From Blepharisma stoltei (taxonomy: Eukaryota; Ciliophora; Heterotrichea; Heterotrichida; Blepharismidae): a DNA stretch of 64,000 nt. Of the stretch, positions 30,360 to 42,521 are shown piece by piece; position 1 is the stretch's first letter, and each line of letters opens with the position of its first letter. Where the stretch lies: assembly GCA_914767885.1 (NCBI GenBank), contig CAJZBQ010000012.1:784501-848500 (forward strand), written 5' to 3'. The translations under genes and the position numbers were made by a program. The notes beneath the pieces are model-generated. The model did not search any database, was not told the origin of the DNA, and saw nothing but the letters and a program-made list of their open reading frames with translations.

Positions 30360-32018
30360 AGTTTTGGTTTGTACATTTTAAATCAGCACTAATTATCTAC
30401 TAAACGAACTTTTAAGTTAGAAAAAATAGTTTCATTCCGGCAAAAATTTCTTCCTCCAAAACTCTTATTTTAAATAAACCCAAAATTCTCAATTCCAAAT
30501 GAGATTTAATTTATTTTCCAGTTATATTTTATTTATAATGAATAGTTTCAACCCTATTTTATATAGCAAAAAACAATTATCCTATTTCTTATAAATGGCA
30601 TAATTCTTATTGTTAGCTCTAATTTATTCAACTCAATTACTTTTAGCTCACTCCATACTCGTTTGGCTCTGATGCCTTAAAGTCATCGAGAAACAAAGCA
30701 AGATAGAGTGAATTTAAGCGGAAAAAGTCTTGGAGCTAGCTAGTATCAAGTTGTTGAAGCTTGGTAAAGGTAAACTTCGGGGATCTGGTGCTACAGTTCA
30801 CTTCCCGAGGAAAAAGCAGGGCCTCTTGGAATCTTCACTTTCTGTAGTGGACGCTGACCAATAGCCGCTGTTGGCCCTTTGATTTGATTTTTTGTTCATT
30901 TGTGGGATCTTTTAAGTGTTCAGTAAAAAATTATAAGACTTGAAAAGCCATTAAATTCATATGTTTGTTCAATTTGGTTTTTAACATACTGCTCAGAATC
31001 AAAGAGAAATTTAAGGAAGAACTGTTAAAGTTATAATTGGATTATTTGAGGGTAAATTAGGAGGATTGAAATAAAATAATTCAAATTTGGGAGGATAGGG
31101 GTTACATATGAGAGAGTGAGTGGGGAATTCATGATGGGCAGATGGAATGAAAAAGACAAGATTTTAGGGAAATTGTGTTAAGCTTGATTGCTTCTTTTTT
31201 ATGATTAGAGTTTTGCAATCATTTTTATAAGAAGCTGGGCTTTAAATTCAGCTCGTTTGAAATTTCCATTTATTTGAATACTTTATAGTTAGAAGAAATG
31301 ATTAATGAAATATCGTATTGAATCACATAAGTTATTGATATAGAAACGAGGAGCGTTTATATCAGAGAAACAAAGTATATTAAGGCCAATTTTTTATCCT
31401 TTATTTTTTTTCAGTTTAATTTTATCTATTATTGTTTATTAATGTTTATTTTAATTTAAAAATATAATTAATGAAGGTGGAATGCTTACTCTCTCATATT
31501 TTAGGAAATTTAGCGCGTCTATGAGCAGTAAAAAAATATTATAATACTTTGATATTCAAATATCATTTAATAAATAATTTAAATTCGATTTTAAATGGTT
31601 CAATTATTTATACCGATAATGCTTTTCGGACTTATCAGGACAGCCACTATCTCAGCATCTTTAAAATAGCCCACAAAATTACTTCTTAATTAAAAAAGAT
31701 ATGAAGTTCGCTAGTGATATACCACTAATCTTATCTAAATCCTTTTGATGTGCTATAGCAATTATTTTACCTTTCAAATCATCGATATCCAAATTTTTTA
31801 CAATAAATTATCATTTTTATGACTTTTCATTTATATCCTTAAAATTCCAAACCACCTAATTTTATAGCCTCACTCCTCTCTTCATCCCAATCCCTAATCC
31901 TTTATCAATATTTCACCTATAAATAATTCACATTTTATTTTTGGTGAATTCTTAATGTACTTTTTCTAAAGAATTGAGCCATACTGATTAAAGATAACTC
32001 TACTGTATAAATAAGAAA
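30360..32018. other. long gene-poor intergenic region
   Basis: About 1.66 kb without a supported gene. About 30640-30900 is GC-richer and contains possible stems (for example CTTCGGGG with CCCGAGG near 30780-30815), so a non-coding RNA is possible. An inverted pair ATATGAGAGAGT (about 31107) and ACTCTCTCATAT (about 31488) spaced near 370 bp suggests a MITE-like element. The rest is AT-rich. Confidence 0.4.
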
Positions 32019-33692
32019 ATGATTGATATAAGAGTAGGTGGAAAATACCGACTAGGCAAAAAAATTGGTGGTGGCTCATTTGGAGAAATATATCTGGGCA
32101 CAAACATTCAAACAAATGAAGAAGTTGCTATAAAACTAGAAAGCCTTAGCAGCAAACATCCTCAGTTAATTTGGGAAAGTAAAACGCTAAAAATGATTCA
32201 AGGATCACCAGGCATACCATTGATATTTTGGTCAGGGGTTGAAGGGACTTATAACGTGATGGTGATGGAGCTGTTAGGCCCAAGTCTCGAAGATATGTTT
32301 AACTTATACAAAAAGAAATTCACACTAAAAACTGTTCTTATGATAGCTGAACAGATGCTATTTCGAATTGAGTATTTGCATTCGAAAAATTTTATTCATC
32401 GAGATGTTAAGCCTGATAACTTTTTGATTGGGCTGGGAAGCCGTAGCAATATAATATTTTTAATCTTATTGAGTCAGTAAAGATCAATTGCAGTGTATTT
32501 CTGTTATTAAATTATATATATTATAGAAAATTTAGTATAAACACAATTTTAGGGATCTTTAATTATGTAGATAATTGATTTTGGGCTTTCAAAAAAGTAC
32601 AGAGACCAAAAAACATCAAGACATATCCCGTATAATGAAAATCGAAGCCTAACTGGCACAGCCAGATATGCTTCAGTAAATTCACATATGGGGATAGAAC
32701 AAAGTCGAAGAGATGATCTAGAGAGCATTGGATATGTAATAATATACCTACTAACTTCCCATCTAAACATTTTGTTCTTTATTAATTGAGGTATAGGTTG
32801 AAATTTTATTATCTATTGTTATAAATATTTTAAAAAAGATTATTTCAAGAAATGCGTATTAAGAATTATGTGATTTCAAAAATTTATGGCTAATAAAATT
32901 ACCCAAAAAATCAAAGAATTATATAAAATATCTTATTAAAACCACTAATAATTTATTAATAAGCATTAATTAAGATATAACTATAATTTTTTAAAAAACT
33001 TTTTCATGCAGTTTAAAAAGATTCTATAACTTATTGAAATCTAAAAGAATTTAAATTGAAAGAACGATCAAAACAGAATAACATGTATGTCTATTTAGAA
33101 GTGCTTGAAGAATTATAGTCACCATAATTGTAGAAATTGCTTATAGAGATATAAATATTTAATAGTAAATTTGTTCGCTAATAAACTGTTGAGCTAAAAA
33201 ATCGACTGTTTTGTCCTTTATCATATAGGCGGAGTAAAAGGCTCTCTTCCATGGCAAGGAGTGGCAGCACAAGCTAAGCAAGACAAATACAAGAAAATAA
33301 TGGAACGAAAAATGAACACCCCAATCGAGTCTCTTTGTAGAGGGTGTCCTCCAGAGCTTGCTATGTACATTCAATACTGTAAAGGGCTTAAGTTCGAAGA
33401 CAGGCCTGACTACACCTATTTAAGACGAATTCTAAAAGAAGCATTTGCCAGAGAAGGATTCCAAAATGATTTAATTTTCGATTGAAATATGAGCAGTTTT
33501 CGAAGGGGAAGCCACCATCGATCAGTTAAAGAGGAAGAAGATGTCAAGCTTCCTCCTTTAGACAGAGCAGCGAACCGTGAAGGCACCGCTATAAGTAGAA
33601 ACCATTATGCTGTGAAAAAGTCGTCAAGTCAAAAAATCACTGAAAAATCAAGGGATTTAAAAAGACAGAAGACAAGGTGCGAAATATTTTAA
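32019..33692 (+). CDS. casein kinase 1 family protein kinase
   Basis: Encodes 359 aa after removal of inserts of 111 and 483 bp. Diagnostic CK1 features are the glycine loop [42 protein letters not shown] (the CK1 replacement of the usual APE motif), [10 protein letters not shown] and GSLPWQGV, then the C-lobe end FDWN where Trp is encoded by TGA. The tail of about 65 residues is basic and Ser-rich, perhaps regulatory. CK1 enzymes act in many cytosolic and nuclear pathways, so the exact role is open. Confidence 0.93.
32461..32571. other. TA-bounded IES in casein kinase 1
   Basis: A 111-bp AT-rich insert between TA 32461-32462 and TA 32572-32573. Removal gives SNIIFLIDFGL, the normal spacing before the DFG motif. 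Confidence 0.85.
32752..33234. other. 483-bp TAA-flanked IES in casein kinase 1
   Basis: Flanked by TAA (32752-32754 and 33235-33237). Removal gives [13 protein letters not shown], the expected CK1 sequence. The ends (TAACTTCCC and GGCGGAGTAA) recall MITE termini, but the inside is plain AT-rich DNA, so it may be an aged copy. Confidence 0.85.
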
Positions 33693-33790
33693 TGGGGAGC
33701 TTCTGGAGTGCTAAGTGGCTTATACATAGAGTTAAACGCTTATTGTAAATAAAATTGTTATTTCATATTGGAGTTTGAATTTAAATTAAA

Positions 33791-36260
33791 ATGAACCAAA
33801 CCATATCACCTTTTGAGGTTTATATCAGAATTCGGCCACTTTCAGAAACAGAGCAGAGCTTCCCAAGGGTAAAATCATCAAAAATTGTGACAACAAACCA
33901 AGGCAGTATATCAAATGATCTTTGGCTACAAGATCCAAGTTTTACAACTAAAAGGTATGCTTTTGATGGAGTTTTTAATGAAGATTGCAACAATAAAGAA
34001 GTTTATACTATTTAAAAACACCGAATGCTTAATAATTATTGGTTAATGCCTTATTAATATTTAAGCGGCTATTTTTTCTTTTATTTATTCTTCAATTTTT
34101 TTATATGATTTCGCTATTGAAAAACTCATTGAAAGCTTGTCAAATGGCTATAATGCCACTTGCTTTGCATATGGAAACACAGGTGCTGGCAAAACACATA
34201 CAATGTTCGGCCATATCACATCTTTAAAAAACAATGAGCGCGGGATTGTTTTCCTTGCACTAGAAGGCTGCTTCAAAAGATTTTCAAGCATGTCAAAAGT
34301 TTGTCTCAAGGCTAGCTATTTAGAAATTTATAATGAAAATGTGAAAGACCTGCTCAACCCTCAAGATTCCAAAGGATTAATGATAATTGAAGATCCCTCC
34401 AAAGGCATTTTAGTCCCTGAACTAAGAGAATTCGAGGTAGAAAACTTAGAGCAGCTTTATGATATTGTGCTAGAAGGAAATAAAAACCGAACTTTTGCCT
34501 CAACCAGCGCAAATGAGCTATCAACGAGATCTCATGCCATTTTACAGTTAAATATAGAACAGTCCCATAAAAATGAAATTATTTCTTCTAGACTATGCAT
34601 GATTGATTTAGCTGGAAGCGAAAGAGGAGCTTCAACTGATAACAAAGGACAAAGAATGGTAGAAGGCGCCATGATAAATAAGTCTTTATTAGCACTCGGG
34701 AACTGTATTAATATTTTGAGCGACGATAAGAAAAAAGGAAGATATGTCCCTTATAGAGATTCTAAACTAACAAGGCTACTTAAAGACTCTTTAGGCGGAA
34801 ATACCAGGACAACCATGATTGCTTGTATAATCCCTGCCGCATTTGCATATGAAGACACCTATCATACTTTGAAATACGCCCAAAGAGTCAAGCTTATAAG
34901 CACAAAGGTAAGTAAAACCATAAAAGAAGTTCAGTATGACTATAAAGATATTATTAATAGCTTAAGATCAGAAATAGAAACTTTGAAAATCCAGCTTAAA
35001 AGGCAAGAAGACCAAAACAGCTATCAAGATTTAAGTATTGAAGACGAAAAAGATGAAGAAAAATATAAAAATTTATCAAGATTACTGAGGACGAATTTTG
35101 AAGAGCATTGGGAGCTAAAACAAAGCATAAAAGAAATTGAAGCCCTTAATGAGCAGAATAGGACAAGGTTAAAGTATTTGGTAGAAAGAATTGAAGCAGA
35201 AAATAATGATAAAGAAATATGTATTTTTGAAGATTTAAAAAATGAGCTACAATTAGTACAAGAAAATATAAGAGAAAACGAGGAAAACAGAAATGAGCTA
35301 TTGCAGGCGATGTATGCAAATATGAAACAGAAACAGACGCTTCAAAAAGAAATGGGAAATGTTAAAGACAGCAAAAAACGAGATCTTTTAGAATTACAAA
35401 TTGCTGTTAGAACTTTAAAACTAGAAAAATTAGATTTACATATGCAGAATCTAGAGCTGCAAAAAAAAGCTGAAGAGTCTGAAAAAATCAGTGAAGAAAA
35501 AGACAAAATTATTCAAGAAATGAAAAAAGAAATAGATAATATGAAACGGCGAATAAAATCGCGACAAAATTCATTGCTACCTCTACAAGAACTAGAAATG
35601 AATGAAGAAAACTTAAAACCTGATAATCTTTATGACAGCTTAGGAGACACAATAAGAGTAATTCCTACAAAATTGTCAAATCCTTCACCTAAGGTTACAA
35701 AATGGAATGAAATCAAAATTTCCCATCTTTCTGAAGCAAGGAATTTAAGAAAATCAGGAAGCAAAAATTTAGAGACAACGTCAAAGGCCACTGCATTTTT
35801 AGAGGAATATAAAACAGTAAAAGATCATGAAGTATATGAAGAAATCAATGATTTGACTAAGGTAAGATCAAGCTCTGTGTTGCCGAAAAATAAAATTAAT
35901 TATCAAAATAGTGAAGAGGAGAAAACACCGAGGTATAATGCATTTGGAAAAAATAAAATTTCTACTAAAAAAGGAGCTTTTAGCCTATTGTATCCATCAA
36001 TCCCTCGGTCTATATCTCTTGCAAGATCTAATAGCACAAAAACAAGGAAGCAGCCATATAGCTCACAAAGAGGATATAAGCCTTCTTTAGAAAGAGCAGT
36101 CAGCAGAGAATACTCACCATCACCAAATAAAAATGATGAAAATAATCCTGCAAAGCTGCAGCAAAATATAAGAGATGCGACAAGACAGCTGATTCCAAAC
36201 AAAACGACAAATTTAATCAGAAAACTGGTAAGCTCAAAATTGATCCCAAGAGCGAAATAA
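33791..36260 (+). CDS. kinesin-8-like motor protein
   Basis: Encodes 789 aa after removal of a 100-bp insert. The motor domain is N-terminal: P-loop AYGNTGAGKTHTM, switch I region NELSTRSHA, switch II DLAGSERG, and YRDSKLTRLLKDSLGGN. The insertion GNKNRTFASTSAN and the end YHTLKYAQRVKLI are closest to kinesin-8 (KIF18/KIF19), plus-end motors that shorten microtubules and set ciliary length. Residues ~375-560 are coiled coil; the tail is basic and Ser-rich. The subfamily call is by motif only. It starts 98 bp after the CK1 stop. Confidence 0.85.
34004..34103. other. 100-bp TA-bounded IES in kinesin gene
   Basis: Bounded by TA 34004-34005 and TA 34104-34105. Removal joins NNKEVY to DFAIEKLIES in frame, as expected just before the P-loop. 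It is AT-rich with stops in all frames. Confidence 0.88.
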
Positions 36261-36434
36261 TTTTTCTAAATAATTGGTGTAGAATATCCAAATTCACTTT
36301 ATACTATATTTATTAAATAATTAAAGACTAAACCTTACGTTTCTACTAAACTCTTGACCTGATAAACAGTAATTTCTATTAAATATAATTAAAAATAAAT
36401 CCTTTATTTAATTTCCTGCTAAGTCTATGCATAC

Positions 36435-36785
36435 TAACTCCCCCCCCCCTCCGTGAGTGAACAAAAAAATTTTGTTCACTCACGGAGGGGGGTTAATTTT
36501 TTTTTTTTTTAAAAAAATTTTATATATAAAAAAAATATTTTTTTTCAAAATTCAAAAAAATCCTAATTCGCAAAAATTGGAAAGCAAATATTAATTTAAT
36601 TTATAAAATTTATGTTTTAAAAAGCAATTTGTTTAAAATAAACAGAATTAGCTCTAGATTTCATTATACTAATTATCATTTATATATCAATTTTTTTTTC
36701 CATAAAAAATTTTTGTTCACTCACGAAGGGGTGGGTTTTTTAGCGAATTTTCTAATGGTTTTGTTCACTCACGGAGGGGGGGGAG
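36435..36785. mobile_element. family A MITE, intergenic
   Basis: A 351-bp copy flanked by TAA (36435-36437 and 36786-36788), with the CCTCCGTGAGTGAACAAAA terminal hairpin, GGGGGGTTAATTTT, an internal CACTCACGAAGGGG, and the right terminal CACTCACGGAGGGGGG. It lies between the kinesin stop and the acyltransferase start. Confidence 0.9.
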
Positions 36786-36870
36786 TAAGGAAGATTATTT
36801 TCTTTTCATTAGCCACCAAAAATTCCTAAAATTATTTTAACTTATTCCTCCATCCAAAATTTTCTTATAA

Positions 36871-39079
36871 ATGGAGGATCAGAGTATTTCTCTCGTCCAA
36901 AAGCAGCTCTCCTCAGCTATCGAACTGCTTCAGTCTTTCCAAAGCCAAAAAAACCTGAATTCAAAAAATTCCCAATATGAAGCTAAACTAAAACAAATAC
37001 GACAAGAAGTAATTGATAAAATTAATACCATAATTAAAATATGGCGTCTTCGTCTGGGCATGGCCTCCCGGCCATGCATCCTCTCGACTCATATTTTAAT
37101 TATATCTGGCAAGGTTTTGCATTTCAGAAAGGGACAGCAATGCTAGGTAAGCAATTTCTGGTGGAGTTCAGAGCCTAGCCCAAGTCTATTTTCAGGGATG
37201 TTTTTTCCTCATGGGGAAGGAGGCACGTAAGTTGGAAAGGGGGAAGCTCAGCAGAGTCCGTTAGGACCAATCGGGCAACTCCCTAGCGTGAAACTGGGCG
37301 TTACGTCCCAGGCTTCGTGTTTACCCTTTTTTTTGCCGAAAGCCTACCAGAAAATCCATTTTTTATGGATTTTCGGAATGGCAACCCATGTCCTCAAACG
37401 AAGTAGCTCAGTCGTGAGCCGTCGAAGTCGGCAACACCTGCGTCTAGGTGCATTCGATGAAGAAGCTGGTCGACCCAGAGGCCAGTCGGCTCGGTGCATC
37501 GAGGAAGGCGGAAGCTCTGGGATGGGCAACCCCATAAGGGACGTTAAGCGTATAAATTTAATTTAATAGATAGATAGATAAAATTAATACCTCACTAGTC
37601 GACACACAGAGAGAAATGCAGGAACAATTCAAGCAGACACTAGACGAATTTAACTCAGAATTCAATAAAGTCGCAAATGAGCTCATAGAAGCAGAAGAAA
37701 ATGTGCTTGACCAAAAGAAAAATTCTCTGCAAACCTGTATTTTATCACAAAAAGTGCACAGGAGAAGATCAAGCCTCTTGATAAAAATGCTGAAAAATGA
37801 AGACGTAAGGACAGTTTATCATATTTTTATAGCAATTATGCTGGTTATGTGTATTGGAGAAATCATTAGAGGGTATATTGAAAATGGCGTCATTTTAGAT
37901 TTATCACTGTTTGCATGGGCTTTTGCGAAGTTTCATTTAGTAATTATAGGATGGCTTTTAGAAGTAGCTTGGTGCTTATTAGTAATTCCTTTGGTGCAAC
38001 TTATACATAAAAATTATCTGCCAAAGCTTGTGTGGATTACAATTTATGTATTTTTGCAGTTAATAATGTATATCGGGCCTTGTTATTGGACTTTACATTT
38101 CAGCCTTCCTATGGCCAGTGGATTCGTTATTACTTGTGAAATGGCCCGTATGTCAATGACGATGCATTCCTATTTACGAGAAAAACTACTATTTGGAAAT
38201 GGCCCTAACGAATATGCAACTTTTATTCCTGCAAAGTTTGCTAAAAGAGGCATTACAGTCGAAAACTTAACTATCCCTACAATTACTATAGAAGACCCAT
38301 TTACTGAGCTTAAAAGATTTCTTTTCTTCTTTTTCTCCCCTACACTAATATACAGAGATACTTATCCTAGGATAACTCCACACAGAAGATGGTGGAATAT
38401 TACTTATAATCTCCTCAATGTCTGTGGGACAATGTTTTATGTTTACTTACTCTTGCATACCATCTGCATTCCTTATTTACAAGAATCATGAAATAAGCCA
38501 TGGGAAATTAAATTTATGCTGACTTCTTGATTCCAAATTATGCTTCCTGGAACTATGCTTTTAGTGCTTATGTTTTTTGGAATTTTACATAGTTGGCAAA
38601 ACTTGTGGGCAGAAATAATGAGATTTGGGGATAGGGAATTTTATACTGACTGGTGGAATGTGACGAGTTTCCATGCTTATTATAGGACTTGGAATAATGT
38701 TGTACATGATTGGCTGTTTCATTATTTTTACCAAGATATTTATAGGTTTTCAAAAGGGAAAATTTCTCAGCTAGTGGGATTTGTAGGAGTTTTTGTGTTT
38801 TCTGCAGTTATTCATGAAGTTATAATAGCGGTATCTATGGGATTTTTTTATCCAATTTTATTTATTTTGTTTGGAGGACCTGGTGTTATTTATACATTTT
38901 TTTCAAGGCAAGAGAAAAGGTTTTTGAATGTTTTTGTATGGTCAATGTTCCTTATAGGTGATGGGCTGGTGATCATGCTTTATAGCTGGGAATATTTTGC
39001 AAGGCAAAAACTTGATCTCCATCAAGACTATGGGTTTATGGCTGGACTTATTCCTCACTCTTGGGTTGGAAATTATTAA
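36871..39079 (+). CDS. sterol O-acyltransferase (MBOAT family)
   Basis: Encodes 548 aa after removal of a 562-bp retroposon. The signature FYTDWWNVTSFHAYYRTWN with following HDWLFHYFYQDIY is the SOAT/ACAT form of the MBOAT family, and the catalytic His lies in FSAVIHEVI. About eight or nine hydrophobic segments fill the C-terminal 430 residues, as expected for an ER membrane enzyme that esterifies sterols with fatty acyl-CoA. The first ~100 residues are a hydrophilic coiled coil. A DGAT1-type role is the alternative. Confidence 0.88.
37015..37591 (+). mobile_element. E-family SINE-like retroposon (copy 1)
   Basis: Body 37030-37576 lies inside a 15-bp duplication GATAAAATTAATACC (37015-37029 and 37577-37591). 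It starts AATTAAAATATGGCGTCTTC and ends GGGACGTTAAGCGTATAAAT followed by tandem TAGA units, a tail type common in LINE-mobilised SINEs. The coding frame VIDKINTSLVDTQ is restored if one repeat with the body is removed, and the repeat holds TA. It has no long coding frame. Confidence 0.88.
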
Positions 39080-39291
39080 TAATTAGCCTTAAATAGATTT
39101 TTAATAATTCTTAAGAAATTGGCGAGGCTTCTGATAAAAAGTGCTATCATTTTTAAATGCTTGAAGTCAGCAAGACAATATCATAAATTAATTAATTAGT
39201 GGACCTAATAAATCTTACAGCTTTAAATTTACCTTTTACAAGTTAAAACAAATATAAATCAAAATAGGTATTACGACTGATATTTTTGTTA

Positions 39292-39840
39292 CTAAACATT
39301 GAAGCTTTCTCCACACCCACATTTGCTTTTTGCATTAGGGTTTTCAAATGTGAATTCTTCTCTTGTCGTTGTGTTTATGTAGTCCATAGTTGTGCCAAGA
39401 ATAAACATAACAGCCCTTGCATCAATAATTACTTTAATCCCGTCAATTTCAACCATTTCGTCTAATTTGTTTTTTTGCTTACTCTCTCTTAAAATATATA
39501 TATAAAATATATTTTCTATTTAAGCTATCAAAATTTTAAAAGAAAATTCTAATTTTAATTTATAATTTTTTTTTTTTAAAATCCAAGCTATTATAACATT
39601 TATTAATTATAATATAAATAAATTAAAAAACCAATGATTTTGCTTTCTTTTAATGGAGGATTTAGCATATTCCATTGTATAGCTCATTCCATTGCATCCT
39701 CTCTTTTTGACTCCTATTTTGAGCCCAATAACGTCTTTTGGCTGTTTTTCCATTAGTTCTTTGAGCTTACTGGTAGCCTGAGATGTGATTGATAACAGAT
39801 TAGCTTTGGCAGAAAAATTCCGAGAAATCAGTCTTAGCAT
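39292..39840 (-). CDS. ISCA1-like iron-sulfur assembly protein
   Basis: Encodes 121 aa after removal of a 183-bp insert. The three conserved cysteines are in RGCNGMSY and KCGCGESF, near the C-terminus. The start MLRLISRNFSAKANLLS is a mitochondrial presequence-like run. ISCA1 acts late in mitochondrial Fe-S cluster assembly, passing 4Fe-4S clusters to target enzymes. The stop is TAG, the only TAG stop seen among conserved genes here, which shows TAG is not reassigned. Confidence 0.92.
39482..39664. other. TTA-flanked IES in ISCA1-like gene
   Basis: A 183-bp insert with TTA at 39479-39481 and 39662-39664 on the plus strand. Removal restores YTMEYAKQKNKLDEMVEI. The ends (TCCTCCATT-type and ACTCTCTCT-type) are weakly MITE-like, while the centre is almost pure AT. 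Confidence 0.85.
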
Positions 39841-40242
39841 CTTTATTAATATTGCATATTTTTCCTGTTATTTTAGACTTAAAGTGTATTACCAATATAT
39901 AAAGAAATTGCATTTTTATTGATATTAATTTAAGCTTAAATCAGCTTTTATAGCTATTAGCAATGATAAATCTTTTTGTGAAGCAAAAATCTTTGTCTGA
40001 GCATTCAAGAAAGCAAATTTGAATTTTTAATTATTTTTCGTAATTATTTCATCGACTCTATTAATTTAATACTATACATTATTTATGTAACATATTTATT
40101 ACCGTATTTTTAAATTCTCTACAAAATTTACCACTTCAGCCAAAAATTCCAGAAGACTCTTTTCAAATTTGAAAAAATTTGGCTTAAAGGTTTATTTTTG
40201 ATCAAAATCACAAATTTCATAAAAATTAATTTTCTTACATTA

Positions 40243-42499
40243 ATGGGCTGTATAGCTTGCAAATCGAACCCCAAAAACAAAATTCAGTCAAACCTAGATT
40301 TGAGTACAGATCAAGACCGCATCTCATCACACCGCATCATAAAAATCAAAACCAAAGACCAGCTGTCATTTAACCCCTCCCTGTTTGTAGGCCTTCGTAA
40401 AGGGAATATTGAAGATAACTATATCTTCGAAAAAACAATACATACAGGGTCATATGGACTCGTAAGGCTTGCCTTAAACAAAATTACAAGCCTAAAAAGG
40501 GCAATAAAAACAATCTCTAAAGAACATATAGGCAAGGATATGAAATTACATGCGCAATTTTACTCTGAAATCGATATATTAAAACAGACAGATCACCCAA
40601 ATATCATAAAATTGTATGAATTTTATGAGGATGCAATGTATTATCATTTAGTGACTGAATATATTCCTGGAGGGGAGCTTTTTGACTATATAATTAAAAG
40701 CAAAATGCTTTCGGAGCCAATAGCTGCTCAATTTATGAGACAGCTGCTAAGTGCAGTGGCTTATTGCCATTTAAATAATATTGTTCATAGAGATTTAAAA
40801 CCAGAAAATTTGCTTATAGATGCACAGTCACAAGAAGCGACCCTTAAAGTCATTGATTTTGGGCTATCTGCATTTTATGACTCAAAAGTCAACATGACTA
40901 AGCAGTATGGGACAAGTTATTATGTGGCGCCAGAGGTGCTGCGAAGAAATTATAATGAAAAATGTGACATTTGAAGCTGCGGAGTAATTTTGTATATATT
41001 GCTGAGTGGTAGACCTCCATTTAATGGAAATAGCAGCCCAGAAATTGTTAGAAGAGTCCAAAAAGGAGAATTCTCATTTGAAGGCCCAAGTTGGGACGGG
41101 GTGACTCCAATGGCCAAAAAGTTAATAAAAAGGATGCTTGATTATGACCCAAATACAAGAATTTCAGCTAATGAAGCTTTAACAGATGAGTGAATAATAT
41201 ATATACCCTACAGACCTAAAATATAGGAAAAAAATAAGTTATTTATAGCATAAAAAATAATAAATCTCTGAAAAATGCATTTAATTTAATATAAAGCAAT
41301 ATAATGCATCTTATATTACAAGAGACGAAAATCTCACCCAAATTTCTTTGTGAAATTTAAAAACTTTTAGGGTTGAACAGAAATTGCAAAGAGCTGTCCT
41401 AACTTATATTGCATCACAAATAAGCAATAAAGAAGAAATAAAGCAGCTCGGCGAAGCTTTTCGAGATATGGACACAAATGGAGATGGCAAATTAAGCAAA
41501 GAAGAAGTTCTTGAAGCATTTTATACTTTAGGCGGAAATGGATTCAGCCAAAAAGACATTGAAGATATTATAAGACAAGTTGATGTAAATAATTCTGGAT
41601 ATATTGACTATACAGAATTCATTATGGCTACTGCAAGAAAAGAAAGTCTATTGTGTATAGAAAACCTAGACTCGGCCTTTAAAGCATTTGATGAAGATGG
41701 AAGTGGCAAAATCAGCGCAATTGAGCTGAAAAATGTGTTTGGAAAGGAGCTGATTGCTACAGATGAAGTCTGGAAAGAAATGATTAACGAAGTCGATTAA
41801 GATTAAGATTAAGATTACGCTGGGTATTTAAGGTCCCTACTACGTCCGAGGTCGCATGCCACGGTTTCCCGTGTGGTGGCAGAGAGTTCACCAAGCCCGG
41901 GCCGAAACCCCCGGTTTCTCGGTAGAGGTATTGTCAAGGGCCGTATTATACCGGCTTTGCTGACCACCTCCATTTCCAACTTGGATCGTCGCCTAAGTTT
42001 ACGCCAACTCCGCTTCGTCGTCCGCCAGATCTGCCCATTGAAGGGCACCTTTTAAACTGGAGAGACCCCCGTCTCAATGTCTAACTCGCCTCCCCTCTTT
42101 TCCGGTCATCCCGAGAAAGAACTCAACAGCTTTCGCCATTCGGGGCGAGCCACTAAAGCAGCTTAGGCAGGTAATTCACCCTGCCTCATTTCGGGCACTC
42201 ACTGGGCTGAGCGCTGCTGGCAAAAAGAAGTCACGAATAACTGCCCATGGGTCTGGTCGCAAAAACAGCGGTTCTCGCGCTTAGGCCTCTCGCTTCGAGG
42301 TCCCGGACGTTGTTGGGCTAATTCCTGGCTCCAAAAAACCATGCCCGGATATACATGGGTAACCACCACTGGGAGGTGGGTCGGTCGCCATACGCCATTT
42401 TATGTATATATTAACGAAGTCGATGAGAATGGAGACGGAGAAATAGACTTGACTGAATTTAGAGCTATGATGACACACATTTTTGATAATAGAAATTAA
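40243..42499 (+). CDS. calcium-dependent protein kinase (CDPK)
   Basis: Encodes about 505 aa after removal of inserts of about 112 and 627 bp. The N-terminus MGCIAC fits myristoylation plus palmitoylation, so membrane targeting is likely. The kinase has HTGSYG, HRDLKPENLL, VIDFGLS and YYVAPEVL; Trp in DIWSCG is encoded by TGA. It is followed by an autoinhibitory junction (NLKTFRVEQKLQ) and four EF-hands: DTNGDGKLSKEE, DVNNSGYIDYTE, DEDGSGKISAIE and DENGDGEIDLTE, all canonical. It should respond directly to calcium. A retroposon splits the fourth EF-hand loop. Confidence 0.95.
41200..41311. other. TA-bounded IES in CDPK
   Basis: About 112 bp between TA 41200-41201 and TA 41312-41313; an alternative left TA at 41209 also keeps frame. 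Removal joins the kinase end (TDEWIIY) to ITRDENLTQISLWNLKTF, which leads into the junction region. Confidence 0.7.
41783..42424 (-). mobile_element. D-family retroposon in the fourth EF-hand
   Basis: Flanked by a perfect 15-bp repeat ATTAACGAAGTCGAT (41783-41797 and 42410-42424) that contains TA at 41785 and 42412. The left end has tandem TAAGAT units, then GTATTTAAGGTCCC; the right end reads GCCATACGCCATTTTATGTA. Removal restores MINEVDENGDGEIDL. The element is much more GC-rich than the host gene. Confidence 0.92.
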
Positions 42500-42521
42500 T
42501 AAATTGCACCATAATTTAATA

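Noticed and set aside
34004..34103. The 100-bp inserts as ordinary spliceosomal introns
   Set aside because: They lack usable GT...AG ends in frame, and true introns here are 15 nt.
37960..38500. A second gene starting inside the acyltransferase because of a TGA near 38489
   Set aside because: TGA there reads as Trp (QESWNKPWE) and the MBOAT protein continues.
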